A stretch of DNA of 64,000 bases from positions 96,155 to 160,154 of the forward strand of contig JAEXFD010000055.1 in assembly GCA_023400405.1 (NCBI GenBank). The letters run 5' to 3'. Position numbers and translations under genes: made by a program. Positions 16,410-24,942 of this stretch are shown piece after piece. The DNA comes from Pseudomonadota bacterium. GTDB taxonomy: Bacteria > Pseudomonadota > Alphaproteobacteria > Sphingomonadales > Sphingomonadaceae. Below the pieces are notes generated by a model, which did no database searches, was not told where the DNA came from, and saw only the letters and a list, made by a program, of their open reading frames with translations. Position 1 is the first letter of the stretch, and every line of letters begins with the position of its first letter.

Positions 16410-17696
16410 TTAGCCGCCGAACCGGGCGAATAAGCGCGGCACCAGGCCGTGGCGCGCCATCCATTCGCTGTATGCGCGGTAATCCGGATCGGCGCCGAGA
16501 TGGCGTTCCTCGGTCTTGGCGCGCCAATAATAGACGCCGCTCACCACCGCCATGATCGCGCCGTTGCGCAGGCCGTCGGCCCAGCCGCTGGTGGCGAGGA
16601 ACGGCAGGCCGGAGAGCCACCAGAAGGCGTTCTTCGAGAGATAGGCAGGGTGGCGGCTGAAGCGATAGGGCCCGTGCGTCAGGATGCCGCGATGGGTGAG
16701 GTTCGAGAAGCGCAGCCCGAACGCCACCGTCGCCGAGGCATAGATGGCGGTGAGCGCGACGAGCACCCCGCCCCACAGCGCGACCAGCCAGCCATGGCTG
16801 CCCAGCCAATAGGTCCATTCGGCGCCGCCCGGATGATAATCGAGCACGCCGCCGTCGCTCATCAGCACAAAGGGCGGATAGCAGATCAGCGCCGCGGTCC
16901 AGCCCGCGGCATAGGGATTGGCGCTGCGGATGTGCGAATCGAGCGGGCGGAACGTGAGGATGTACCCCGCGGTCGCGAAGGCGACGTCGATCAGGAACAT
17001 GAAGGTGATCAGGTAATTGGCGAGCATCACCGGATCGCCCCACAACCGGCTGCGGTCCCAGGCGACGAACTCGCCGAACGCGGCCGGCACGATCGCGAGC
17101 ATGAAGGCGAGGAAGAAGCCCTTCACCGCCCAGCTGCGCAAGTGATTGTGGATCGCGGCGCGATCGACCGGGGCATGGGCGCCGGTGAGCCAGGCGCCGA
17201 ACTGCCAGGCGCCGTCGCGCGGCTCGACCAGCCGCCGGTCGAGCCAAAGGACATAGGGGATCGACAGCGCGAAGAGCATCGGGCCGGCAGCCTCGAAGCA
17301 GCGCATCGCGAAGGGGAAATTGGCGTAACGCGTCTGCCACCAGAAGCGGAAGGTCAGGTAGATCAGCGCCATCCCGCCCCAGGTGAGCCACAGGCCGGTG
17401 AGCTTGATCGCCGAGATGTCGAGGCTCTCGCGCCACGGCCGGCGCAGCGACCAGTCGATCCCGGTGCTGGGGCTCAGATGCACCTTGTCGACCAGCAGCG
17501 ACCAGAGGATCATCGCCACCGCGCAGGCCGCGACGTTGGTCAGCGCGGAATAGGGGCCGTCCATGCCGTAAGCGGCGGCGAGCACGGTCCAGCCGGTCAT
17601 CCCCGCCAGCCCGGCGAGTCCGACGCCGGTGCTAACCGCCGAGCGCGGGCGCGGATCGGCCTTGGCAGGCGGCGCGAGCTGGGGATCGTGATACAT
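16410..17696 (-). CDS. Membrane methyltransferase of the ICMT/phospholipid methyltransferase fold
   Basis: A 428-residue polytopic membrane protein with about nine hydrophobic segments. The C-terminal part bears GPYRFSRHPAYLSKNAFWW and KTEERHLGADPDYRAY, the SAM-binding signature of isoprenylcysteine carboxyl methyltransferases and related lipid methyltransferases. It is much longer than single-domain ICMT proteins because of an additional N-terminal membrane region (residues 30-250). The start at 17696 has AGGTG eight bases upstream. Bacterial substrates of this branch are mostly unknown, probably a lipid or quinone. Confidence 0.75.
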   Translation of the reverse strand: MYHDPQLAPPAKADPRPRSAVSTGVGLAGLAGMTGWTVLAAAYGMDGPYSALTNVAACAVAMILWSLLVDKVHLSPSTGIDWSLRRPWRESLDISAIKLTGLWLTWGGMALIYLTFRFWWQTRYANFPFAMRCFEAAGPMLFALSIPYVLWLDRRLVEPRDGAWQFGAWLTGAHAPVDRAAIHNHLRSWAVKGFFLAFMLAIVPAAFGEFVAWDRSRLWGDPVMLANYLITFMFLIDVAFATAGYILTFRPLDSHIRSANPYAAGWTAALICYPPFVLMSDGGVLDYHPGGAEWTYWLGSHGWLVALWGGVLVALTAIYASATVAFGLRFSNLTHRGILTHGPYRFSRHPAYLSKNAFWWLSGLPFLATSGWADGLRNGAIMAVVSGVYYWRAKTEERHLGADPDYRAYSEWMARHGLVPRLFARFGG

Positions 17697-17812
17697 GGGC
17701 GAAACACCTAGCGGGCAATGGTTAGCGCCGCGTGAAGGACCCCCACCCTTTACCCCCATGCCGCCAACGGCTTAAGTGCCGCCAAACACCATTCGAAAGG
17801 TCGCCGCCACCA

Positions 17813-19705
17813 ATGAACCGTGCGCTCATTCTCGCCGCCCTGCTCGCTTCCGCCGCCACGCCTGCGCTCGCCCAGAACTCGGCGCCGGTCCAGACCGCGC
17901 CGATCGTCGATACGATCCCGGAGGCGCGCGATGTCGCCTACCCTGGCACGATCACGCTCGACGTCGATGCGACCGACACGGTGCGCGGCATCTTCCGCGT
18001 CAAGGAGACGATTCCCGTCGGGCGCAGCGGGCACATGGTGCTGCTCTATCCAAAATGGCTGCCCGGCAAGCATGGGCCGCGCGGCGAGATCGAGAAGCTG
18101 ACAGGCCTGCAGATCAGCGCGAATGGTAAGCGCATTGCGTGGAAGCGCGACCCGATCGACGTCTTCGCCTTCCATATCGACGTGCCGGCGGGCGCGAAGA
18201 GGCTCGACCTCAGCTTCGAATTTGCCTCGGCGACGGTGTCCGACCAGGGCCGCGTGGTGATGACGCCCAACATGATGAGCGTGCAGTTCAATTCGCTGAG
18301 CCTCTATCCCGCCGGCCATTTCACCCGGCGCATCCCGATCAAGGCGACGGTGAAATATCCCGAGGGCTGGCAGGCGGCGGGCGCGGTGCCGGCCAAGGCG
18401 AGCGGCGCCACCTACAGCTACGACAAGACCGATTATGACACGCTGGTCGATTCGCCGGTACTGGCCGGGCGCTATTACCGCCCGTTGGCGCTCAGCCCGC
18501 GAGTGACGATGGACGTGTTCGCCGAAAGCCCCGAGGAGCTGGCGGCCAAGCCCGAGCAGATCGCAGCGGGCAGCCGCCTGGTCGACCAGGCGATCAAGAC
18601 CTTCGGCACCCAGCATTACGACCATTACCACTTCCTCGTCTCGATCAGCGAGGAACTGGGCGGGATCGGCCTCGAGCATCATCGCAGCACCGAGATCAGC
18701 GCCAAGCCTGGCCTGTTCACCAAATGGGACGAGGCGCCGAACAGCCGCAACGTGTTCGCGCACGAATATACCCATAGCTGGGACGGCAAATATCGCCGCG
18801 GTGCCGATCTGTGGACGCCCGATTTCCGCACCCCGATGCGCGGCAGCCTGCTCTGGGTCTATGAAGGGCAGACCCAATTCTGGGGCTACGTATTCCAGGC
18901 GCGCTCGGGGCTGGTGCCCAAGGCCGACACGCTGGAGGCCTATGCCAATATCGCCGCGAGCCTCGACAATCGCGCCGGGCGCAAATGGCGACCGATGGGC
19001 GACACCACCAACGATCCGGTGATCACCGCGCGCGGAGCCAAGGGCTGGCTGAGCCAGCAGCGCTCCGAGGATTATTACAATGAAGGCCTGCTGATCTGGC
19101 TGGAAGTCGATTCGATTCTGCGCGAGCAGTCGCACGGCGCAAAGTCGATCGACGATTTCGCCCGCGCCTTTTTCGGCGGCCGCGACGGCGATTGGGGCGA
19201 AGTGACCTACACGTTCGACGATGTCGTCCGCACCCTCGAACAGGTCCAGCCCTATGACTGGCGCGGCCTGCTCGACAAGCGAGTGAACGGCGTCTCGGAC
19301 CGCGCGCCGCTCTCGGGCTTCGAGCGCAACGGCTATCGGCTGGTCTATTCGGAGACGCCCAACAAGACGACGCCCAAGGCGACGACCGACCTCTCTTATT
19401 CGATCGGCCTCGCGCTCGGCGCCAAGGGGATCAGCGGCGTAATGTGGGGAAGCCCGGCCTTCGATGCCGGCGTTACCCTGGCCGACAGCATCATCGCAGT
19501 GAACGGCCGCAGCTTCTCGACCGAGGCGCTGATCGACGCGATCAAGGCCGCGAAGGGCGGCAAGGAGCCGATCCGGCTGCTGCTCAAGCGCGGCGAGCGC
19601 TATCGCGAAGTCGCCATCGACTATCATGATGGGCTGCGCTATCCGCACCTCGAAAAAACCACGGAAGGAGAGGCTGGCCTGGATAAGCTCCTCGCGCCCA
19701 AGTGA
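17813..19705 (+). CDS. M61 family peptidase with PDZ domain (second copy)
   Basis: A 630-residue exported metallopeptidase: signal peptide to ALA-Q at 20-21, N-terminal beta domain, HEYTHSWDGKYRRGADLWTP (zinc His 317 and 321, Glu 318) and the downstream ligand in YEGQTQFWG (Glu 351). A C-terminal PDZ domain (GVMWGSPAFDAGVTLADSIIAVNG) follows. The motif details differ from the copy at 6269 (HEYFHSWNSRQ), and the proteins differ in length, so they are paralogues of different subgroups. It probably acts on periplasmic peptides. ppa follows after 40 bases on the same strand. Confidence 0.9.
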   Translation: MNRALILAALLASAATPALAQNSAPVQTAPIVDTIPEARDVAYPGTITLDVDATDTVRGIFRVKETIPVGRSGHMVLLYPKWLPGKHGPRGEIEKLTGLQISANGKRIAWKRDPIDVFAFHIDVPAGAKRLDLSFEFASATVSDQGRVVMTPNMMSVQFNSLSLYPAGHFTRRIPIKATVKYPEGWQAAGAVPAKASGATYSYDKTDYDTLVDSPVLAGRYYRPLALSPRVTMDVFAESPEELAAKPEQIAAGSRLVDQAIKTFGTQHYDHYHFLVSISEELGGIGLEHHRSTEISAKPGLFTKWDEAPNSRNVFAHEYTHSWDGKYRRGADLWTPDFRTPMRGSLLWVYEGQTQFWGYVFQARSGLVPKADTLEAYANIAASLDNRAGRKWRPMGDTTNDPVITARGAKGWLSQQRSEDYYNEGLLIWLEVDSILREQSHGAKSIDDFARAFFGGRDGDWGEVTYTFDDVVRTLEQVQPYDWRGLLDKRVNGVSDRAPLSGFERNGYRLVYSETPNKTTPKATTDLSYSIGLALGAKGISGVMWGSPAFDAGVTLADSIIAVNGRSFSTEALIDAIKAAKGGKEPIRLLLKRGERYREVAIDYHDGLRYPHLEKTTEGEAGLDKLLAPK

Positions 19706-19745
19706 CGCAGAGGGCACCCAACCGCCCAGCTTGAGGACAAGAACA

Positions 19746-20288
19746 TTGCGTATCGATTTGATTCCGGTGGGCGACGATCCGCCGAACAGCCTCAATGTGA
19801 TCATCGAAGTGCCAGTCGGCGGCGAGCCGGTGAAATATGAGTTCGACAAGGAGAGCGGCGCGCTGTTCGTCGATCGCATCCTGCACACGCCGATGCGCTA
19901 TCCGGCGAATTACGGCTTCGTGCCGCACACGCTCTCGCCCGACGGCGATCCGCTCGACGCGCTGGTGATCGCACGCTCGCCCTTCGTGCCCGGCTGCGTG
20001 GTGCGCGCCCGCCCGATCGGCGTGCTCAAGCTCGAAGACGAGGCGGGCGGCGACGAGAAGCTGATCTGCGTGCCCGTCGACACCACCTTCCCCTATTATT
20101 CGGACGTGGGCGAACGCGGCGACCTGCCGTCGATCGTGCTCCAGCAGATCGAGCATTTCTTCAAACACTATAAGGACCTCGAGTCCGAAAAGTGGGTGCG
20201 GATCGGCCAATGGGGCGATGCCGAAGAGGCGCGCCGCATCGTGCTCGAGGCGATCGAGGCGGCCAAGAAAGCGAAGGAAGCAGCCTGA
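19746..20288 (+). CDS. ppa: Inorganic pyrophosphatase
   Basis: Cytosolic family I pyrophosphatase that hydrolyses PPi to drive biosynthetic reactions. Active-site elements: KYEFDKESGALFVDR at 30-44, YPANYGFVP at 52-60, and the metal-binding DGDPLD at 66-71. The start is the TTG at 19746 (GAGGA eight bases upstream), giving 180 residues, the usual bacterial length. An upstream in-frame ATG would overlap the M61 gene by 80 bases. The stop overlaps the next start (TGATG), indicating cotranslation. Confidence 0.93.
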   Translation: MRIDLIPVGDDPPNSLNVIIEVPVGGEPVKYEFDKESGALFVDRILHTPMRYPANYGFVPHTLSPDGDPLDALVIARSPFVPGCVVRARPIGVLKLEDEAGGDEKLICVPVDTTFPYYSDVGERGDLPSIVLQQIEHFFKHYKDLESEKWVRIGQWGDAEEARRIVLEAIEAAKKAKEAA

Positions 20289-20938
20289 TGAGCAAGCCGC
20301 GGCACGCGCGAGGCATCGGCAACGTCCTTGCGCCGCCGCGGTTCATCGTCTTTGCGGTCGTCTCGGCGGCCGCCATCGCCTTCCTGATCGGGCCGCTCGG
20401 CCTGCGCGAGGGGGTGATGGCGGGGTTCGACGTCGGCGCGCTGCTGTTCCTTGCGATCTCCGCGCAGCTGCTGCGCCACAAGCCCAAGGAGATGCGGGTC
20501 TCGGCGTGCCGCAACGATGCCAACCGCGCAGTGTTGCTCGCCGTCACCGGAGCGGTCTCGATCGTCATCCTGGTCGCGGTGGCGAGCGAGCTGATGGAGA
20601 AGGACGCGCCCAAATCCGGCGCGCTGGCGCTGATCGTCGGCACGCTGGCACTCTGCTGGATTTTCTCCAACTGGATCTACGCGCTGCATTATGCGCACCT
20701 CTTCTACAGCGACGAGGATGGCGAAGATGCGGGCGGACTGTGCTTCCCGGAGACGAAGGAGCCCGATTATTGGGACTTCGTCTATTTCTCCTTCTGCCTC
20801 GGCATGACCTTTCAGACCTCGGACGTCAGCATCACCACCGGCCAGTTCCGCCGCACGGTGACGCTGCACTGCCTGGCGGCGTTCGTCTTCAACCTCGGCA
20901 TCATCGCCTTTTCGATCAACGTGCTCGGCGGGGGCTAG
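20288..20938 (+). CDS. DUF1345 membrane protein
   Basis: A 216-residue inner-membrane protein with about five hydrophobic segments (near 20-37, 44-60, 85-103, 115-133 and 195-213). The stretch ALHYAHLFY...DYWDFVYFSFCLGMTFQTSDVSIT is the signature of the DUF1345 family. Function unknown. The start ATG overlaps the ppa stop by one base. A type A repeat follows. Confidence 0.85.
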   Translation: MSKPRHARGIGNVLAPPRFIVFAVVSAAAIAFLIGPLGLREGVMAGFDVGALLFLAISAQLLRHKPKEMRVSACRNDANRAVLLAVTGAVSIVILVAVASELMEKDAPKSGALALIVGTLALCWIFSNWIYALHYAHLFYSDEDGEDAGGLCFPETKEPDYWDFVYFSFCLGMTFQTSDVSITTGQFRRTVTLHCLAAFVFNLGIIAFSINVLGGG

Positions 20939-20954
20939 GTCGCTCCCGACGGTA

Positions 20955-21036
20955 CGTTCGCCCTGAGCCTGTCGAAGGGCTTCTTCCCGGCGAGCGGCGT
21001 TTGGCGAGGCGCCCTTCGACAAGCTCAGGGCGAACG
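20955..21036. repeat. REP-like inverted repeat pair (type A)
   Basis: Perfectly placed inverted arms (20955-20980 and 21011-21036) around a 30-base loop, between convergent genes. The arms match those at 8431-8518 except for one base. Confidence 0.85.
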
Positions 21037-21044
21037 GGTGTATG

Positions 21045-21410
21045 TTACGCCCGCTTCTTCGCCTTCGGCTTCTTCTTCGGCGCCCGCAGTCCCGCCGCAA
21101 GCCCCAGTCCCGCCCATTCGCGCAGCGCGTCGGGATCGTCATAGGCATCGGACGGCGCGCGGCGATAGTTCATCTGATCGACGCTGCCGTCTTTGAATCG
21201 CACGGTGAAGCGATCACGGTGCCCGGCTTCGTCCCACACCGCATTGCTCTCCGCATCGGCCTTGATCCAGAGTTCGCCGTCATAGACCAGCGCGAAGACG
21301 GTGCCGTCGAGATAGAGCATGGCGCCGCCCATCATCCGGCGCATCGATACCGCGCCGAGCGGCTCGCACGCCTCGGTCACCCATTCGACCAGCCCTTCGT
21401 CGACCGCCAT
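21045..21410 (-). CDS. TfoX/Sxy N-terminal domain protein
   Basis: A 121-residue protein consisting of the TfoX N-terminal domain: SMRRMMGGAMLYLDGTVFALVYDGELWIKAD, followed by FTVRFKDG and a C-terminal basic tail (KKKPKAKKRA). In gammaproteobacteria Sxy/TfoX promotes competence genes with CRP. Stand-alone N-domain proteins in alphaproteobacteria have no established role. Five bases separate it from the SMR transporter gene, so it is the last gene of a leftward operon. Confidence 0.85.
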   Translation of the reverse strand: MAVDEGLVEWVTEACEPLGAVSMRRMMGGAMLYLDGTVFALVYDGELWIKADAESNAVWDEAGHRDRFTVRFKDGSVDQMNYRRAPSDAYDDPDALREWAGLGLAAGLRAPKKKPKAKKRA

Positions 21411-21414
21411 AACG

Positions 21415-21732
21415 CTATCCCGCGCTGAGCTTGAGGCCTGCGATACAGGCCACGACGCCGAGGATCAGCAGCGAGCGCAGCAAAGTAAAGGGCTCGCCGA
21501 ACCACAGCATGCCGACGATCACCGTGCCCAGCGCGCCGATGCCGCCCCACACGGCATAGGCCGTCCCCATCGGGATGCTGCGCGAGGCGATTTCGAGCAG
21601 CCCCATCGAGGCGATCACCGAAGCGAGGAAGCCGAGCGTCCAGGGCACGTTGCGAAAGCCGTCGACGAAGCGAAGGCAGGTGGTGAAGCCGACTTCGAAA
21701 CAGCCGCCGAGGATCAGCAGCGCCCAGGCCAT
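21415..21732 (-). CDS. Small multidrug resistance (SMR) efflux protein
   Basis: A four-TM protein of 105 residues with the SMR hallmarks: N-terminal MAWALLILGGCFEVGFT containing the essential membrane Glu (residue 14), and GTAYAVWGGIGALGTVIVG. The G.AYA.W.GIG pattern with GxxFGE suits the Gdx/SugE guanidinium exporters or EmrE-type drug/proton antiporters; I cannot choose. The ATG overlaps the stop of the upstream GNAT gene (ATGA). Confidence 0.88.
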   Translation of the reverse strand: MAWALLILGGCFEVGFTTCLRFVDGFRNVPWTLGFLASVIASMGLLEIASRSIPMGTAYAVWGGIGALGTVIVGMLWFGEPFTLLRSLLILGVVACIAGLKLSAG

Positions 21733-22205
21733 CAGCGTTGCGCCAGTCGGGCCAGCGCCTCGCCCGAGACGCGGCGGATGCGCCAGGCGTCCATCGCCTC
21801 GGCGCCCATTGCCTCGTAGAAATCGATCGCCGGCGTGTTCCAGTCGAGCACCGCCCATTCGAAGCGCGCACAGCCGCGATCGAGCGCGATCCCGGCAAGA
21901 TGGCGGAGCAGCGCGGTGCCGACGCCGGCGCCGCGCGCCTCGGGCGTGACGTACAGGTCTTCGAGATAGAGGCCCGGCTTGCCGGTCCAGGTCGAGAAAT
22001 TATGGAAGAACAGCGCGAAGCCGGCCGGCATGCCATCGATCTCTGCGATCACGCTCTCGGCGAAGCGGCGCGCGAACAGGGCCTCCTCGAGCATCGCTTC
22101 TGTCGCCTCGACGGCATCCGGCTCGCGCTCATAGTCGGCGAGCTCGCGGATAAAGCGCAGGATCGTCGGCACGTCTTCGCGCGTGGCGGGGCGGATGTGG
22201 ATCAT
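21732..22205 (-). CDS. GNAT family N-acetyltransferase
   Basis: A 157-residue acetyltransferase: MIHIRPATREDVPTILRFI (strand 1 and helix 1), LYLEDLYVTPEARGAGVG with the acetyl-CoA loop RGAGVG, then FEWAVLDWNTPAIDFYEAMGA. The motif arrangement matches spermidine/diamine N-acetyltransferase-like proteins (SSAT branch), but the acceptor is not certain. Both ends overlap neighbours by four bases, so it is translationally coupled between the EamA and SMR transporters. Confidence 0.85.
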   Translation of the reverse strand: MIHIRPATREDVPTILRFIRELADYEREPDAVEATEAMLEEALFARRFAESVIAEIDGMPAGFALFFHNFSTWTGKPGLYLEDLYVTPEARGAGVGTALLRHLAGIALDRGCARFEWAVLDWNTPAIDFYEAMGAEAMDAWRIRRVSGEALARLAQR

Positions 22206-23098
22206 GCGGCAGCGATCTCGGCTTCGGGCTCGGGTGCGGGTTTGCGAACCGCCATCACGCATCCGGCGACGATGAGCAAGGTGCCGGCGATGGTGACCAG
22301 CGTCAGCGCCTCGCCGAAGAACAGCCAGCCCATGATCGCCGCCCAGATAAAGGCAGTATATTCTACGCTGAGCAACACCTGCGCCTCGGCCCGTGCATAG
22401 GCCCAGGACAGCAGCAGCAGCGACACGATCGCCAGCGCGGCGGCGAGCGCGATCAGCGGCCATTGCCCGGCCGAGGGCATCGGCAACAGCCAGGGCGCCG
22501 GCAGCGCGAACAAGGCGAGGATCATCCAGTTCTGGAAGAAAGCGATCTCGATCGGGTTGGCATGTTGCGCCTGGTGCCGGGCGATGACGAGATTGACTGC
22601 GTAGAACACCGCCGAGACGAGCACTGCCGCCATGCCGAGCGCGGCATCCGGCCGGTGCGGCGCGCCGAGCTGCCCTGCGAGGATGATCGCCACGCCGGCC
22701 AGGCCGAGCAGCGAGCCGAGTACCGACTTCATCCCGATCCGCTCCTTGAGGAAGACCGCGGCGAGCGCCAGGGCGATCAGCGGCGCGATGAAGGTGAGCG
22801 CCACCGCCTCGGCCAGCGGCACGCGCGCGATGCCCCAGAAGAAGCCGATCGCCATCACCGCGATGATCGCGCTGCGGATCGCGTGGACCGCCAGGATCCC
22901 CCGCGCCGGCATGCGTGGGCGAGTGGCGAGGAACAGTGGCGTGATGATCGCGGCACCGGCGACGAGCCGCCAGCACAAGGCGGCATAGGCGCCGATCGCC
23001 AGCGCGAGGCCCTTCATCACTGCGTCCATCACCGAATAGAGCGCAATGCCGGCACAGGCGGCGAGGAACGCTGCGATGATGGGGGTGGGCCGGGGCAT
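22202..23098 (-). CDS. EamA/DMT-family transporter
   Basis: A 298-residue protein with ten membrane segments arranged as two EamA repeats (residues about 5-140 and 150-285). Typical features are RLVAGAAIITPL, LTFIAPLIALALAAVFLKERIG at the first repeat end and VEYTAFIWAAIMGWLFFGE in the second. Probable exporter of small metabolites or drugs. First gene of the EamA-GNAT-SMR-TfoX operon, all overlapping or nearly so. Confidence 0.85.
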   Translation of the reverse strand: MPRPTPIIAAFLAACAGIALYSVMDAVMKGLALAIGAYAALCWRLVAGAAIITPLFLATRPRMPARGILAVHAIRSAIIAVMAIGFFWGIARVPLAEAVALTFIAPLIALALAAVFLKERIGMKSVLGSLLGLAGVAIILAGQLGAPHRPDAALGMAAVLVSAVFYAVNLVIARHQAQHANPIEIAFFQNWMILALFALPAPWLLPMPSAGQWPLIALAAALAIVSLLLLSWAYARAEAQVLLSVEYTAFIWAAIMGWLFFGEALTLVTIAGTLLIVAGCVMAVRKPAPEPEAEIAAA

Positions 23099-23102
23099 GG
23101 GC

Positions 23103-23480
23103 TCAGCGGATCATGCGGATATCGAGGCCGACGTCGGCCCGGGCCATCCCTCCGTCCGCGGTCAGAATGGGAAGTCCACTGGATTTGCCCAGAGCTAGGC
23201 AGGCGCGATCACCGAGCGAAAGGCCGAGATGCTTCGTCAACGGACGCAAGCGCGCAACTTCGATGGCGTGCGCCTCCCGGAACGCCTGGACTCTGACACC
23301 GTATGACACGACTATGCCGAAAGTTTCGTCCGGGTCGCCGCCAGCCTCAGCGATCTTGGTCACCACTTCGCTCATATTCACGATCGACATTTCGGACTGA
23401 CGCATGGCGGCAGCCACTCGTTCGGCACCGCGTTCCTCAAGCAGCAACGCGAGTACGGCCGAGGAATCGAGGACAACCAT
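23103..23480 (-). CDS. PIN-domain toxin (VapC type)
   Basis: A 125-residue PIN ribonuclease. Acidic residues are where expected: MVVLDSSAVLALLL (Asp 5), MSEVVTKI (Glu near 38), LSLGDRACLALG (Asp) and ILTADGGMA (Asp). VapC toxins cleave tRNA or rRNA unless bound by their antitoxin. It overlaps the antitoxin stop by one base. Confidence 0.88.
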   Translation of the reverse strand: MVVLDSSAVLALLLEERGAERVAAAMRQSEMSIVNMSEVVTKIAEAGGDPDETFGIVVSYGVRVQAFREAHAIEVARLRPLTKHLGLSLGDRACLALGKSSGLPILTADGGMARADVGLDIRMIR

Positions 23481-23725
23481 TATTCGCGCTCGGCTTCCGT
23501 CCGCTTTTCGGCGATGAAATCATCGACCGTGAAAGGCCGCTTGATCATTTCGCGAATGCGCTGCTGCCCCTCCCGAATAACCTGAGCGTGCGTCTTGACC
23601 GCGAGCGAACCGTCTTCGTTGCGGTCGAGCACGAGGATGTCCCCCTCGCTGATGCCGAGCTCGCGGCGAAGCTCTGCGGGGATGACGATCTTTCCACCGG
23701 CAATGACTTTGGCGTGATAGGTCAT
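23480..23725 (-). CDS. AbrB/MazE-type antitoxin (VapB)
   Basis: An 81-residue protein with a SpoVT/AbrB DNA-binding fold: YHAKVIAGGKIVIPAELRRELGISEGDILVLD is the swapped-hairpin domain, and the C-terminal acidic/basic tail (RPFTVDDFIAEKRTEAERE) should bind the PIN toxin. Gene order antitoxin-toxin and one-base overlap are standard. It likely autoregulates its promoter. Confidence 0.88.
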   Translation of the reverse strand: MTYHAKVIAGGKIVIPAELRRELGISEGDILVLDRNEDGSLAVKTHAQVIREGQQRIREMIKRPFTVDDFIAEKRTEAERE

Positions 23726-23761
23726 GTCAGGCCTCCCAGGACCTGACGTATAGCATAGGAC

Positions 23762-24886
23762 CTATTCCGCCGCCACTGCCCGCGCCGCATCGTTGGTCTC
23801 GATCTCCGCCGCCTTGGCTTCGACCAGCCGGACGATGTGATCGAGCATGTCCTCGCTCGATACGGTGTGATCGGTGACGCCCGACAGATACACCATGTGC
23901 TTGCCGTTGCCGCCGCCGGTAAGGCCGATATCGGTCTCGCGCGCCTCGCCGGGGCCGTTGACCACGCAGCCGAGCACGGAAAGCGACATCGGCGTGCGGA
24001 TGTGCTGGAGCCGCTCTTCGAGCGCCTGGACGGTGCGGATCACGTCGAAGCCCTGGCGCGCGCAGCTCGGGCACGAGACGACGCGGACGCCGCGGTTGCG
24101 GATGCCGAGCGCCTTGAGGATCTCGAAGCCGACGCGCACTTCCTCTTCCGGCTCGGCCGAGAGGCTGACGCGGATCGTGTCGCCGATGCCGAACCAGAGC
24201 AGGCTGCCGATGCCGATCGCGCTCTTCACCGTACCACCAACGAAGCCGCCTGCCTCGGTGATGCCGAGGTGCAGCGGGCAATCGACGGCGTCGGCGAGCT
24301 GCTGATAGGCGGCGACCGCGAGGAACACGTCGCTGGCCTTCACCGCCACCTTGAATTCGTGGAAGTCGCGGTCCTGGAGCAGCTTGATGTGGTCGAGCGC
24401 GCTCTCGACCAGCGCCTCCGGGCACGGCTCGCCATATTTCTCGAGCAGATCCTTTTCGAGGCTGCCGGCATTGACGCCGATGCGGATCGCGCAGCCATTG
24501 GCCTTGGCGGCGTTGACGACTTCGTTGACGCGATCGGCGCTGCCGATATTGCCCGGGTTGATGCGCAGGCAGGCGGCGCCGGCATCGGCGGCTTCTAGCG
24601 CGCGCTTATAGTGGAAATGGATGTCCGCGACGATCGGCACGCGCGCGGCGCGGACGATCTGCTTGAGCGCAGCGGTGCTTTCCACGTCCGGGCAGGAGAC
24701 GCGGATGATGTCCACGCCCGCATCCTCGCAGCGGCGGATCTGGTCGATCGTCGCGCGCGCGTCGGAGGTCGCGGTGTTGGTCATCGTCTGCACCGTCACC
24801 GGCGCATCGCCGCCGACGGGAACGTTGCCCACCATGATCTGGCGGCTCGGGCGGCGCGCGATATCGCGCCAGGGACGTACGGACAT
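23762..24886 (-). CDS. ispG: 4-hydroxy-3-methylbut-2-enyl diphosphate synthase (flavodoxin)
   Basis: Penultimate enzyme of the MEP pathway to isoprenoids. It converts MEcPP to HMBPP using a [4Fe-4S] cluster. The 374-residue length and motifs fit: TMTNTATSD at 34-42, RINPGNIG at 108-115, GITEAGG at 208-214, and cluster ligands Cys 272 and Cys 275 (SCPSC), Cys 307 (GCVVNGPGEA) and Glu 314. The start at 24886 has GAGAGAG upstream; a longer frame would overlap the neighbouring protease-nuclease gene. Confidence 0.95.
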   Translation of the reverse strand: MSVRPWRDIARRPSRQIMVGNVPVGGDAPVTVQTMTNTATSDARATIDQIRRCEDAGVDIIRVSCPDVESTAALKQIVRAARVPIVADIHFHYKRALEAADAGAACLRINPGNIGSADRVNEVVNAAKANGCAIRIGVNAGSLEKDLLEKYGEPCPEALVESALDHIKLLQDRDFHEFKVAVKASDVFLAVAAYQQLADAVDCPLHLGITEAGGFVGGTVKSAIGIGSLLWFGIGDTIRVSLSAEPEEEVRVGFEILKALGIRNRGVRVVSCPSCARQGFDVIRTVQALEERLQHIRTPMSLSVLGCVVNGPGEARETDIGLTGGGNGKHMVYLSGVTDHTVSSEDMLDHIVRLVEAKAAEIETNDAARAVAAE

Positions 24887-24942
24887 GAAGACTCTCTCGC
24901 TTTGCGCCCGCCTATAGCGCTTCGGCGGCCGGGGCGCGAGCT

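Noticed and set aside
17750..19888. A 712-residue leftward frame
   Set aside because: Antisense to the M61 gene and the start of ppa; composition of a shadow frame.
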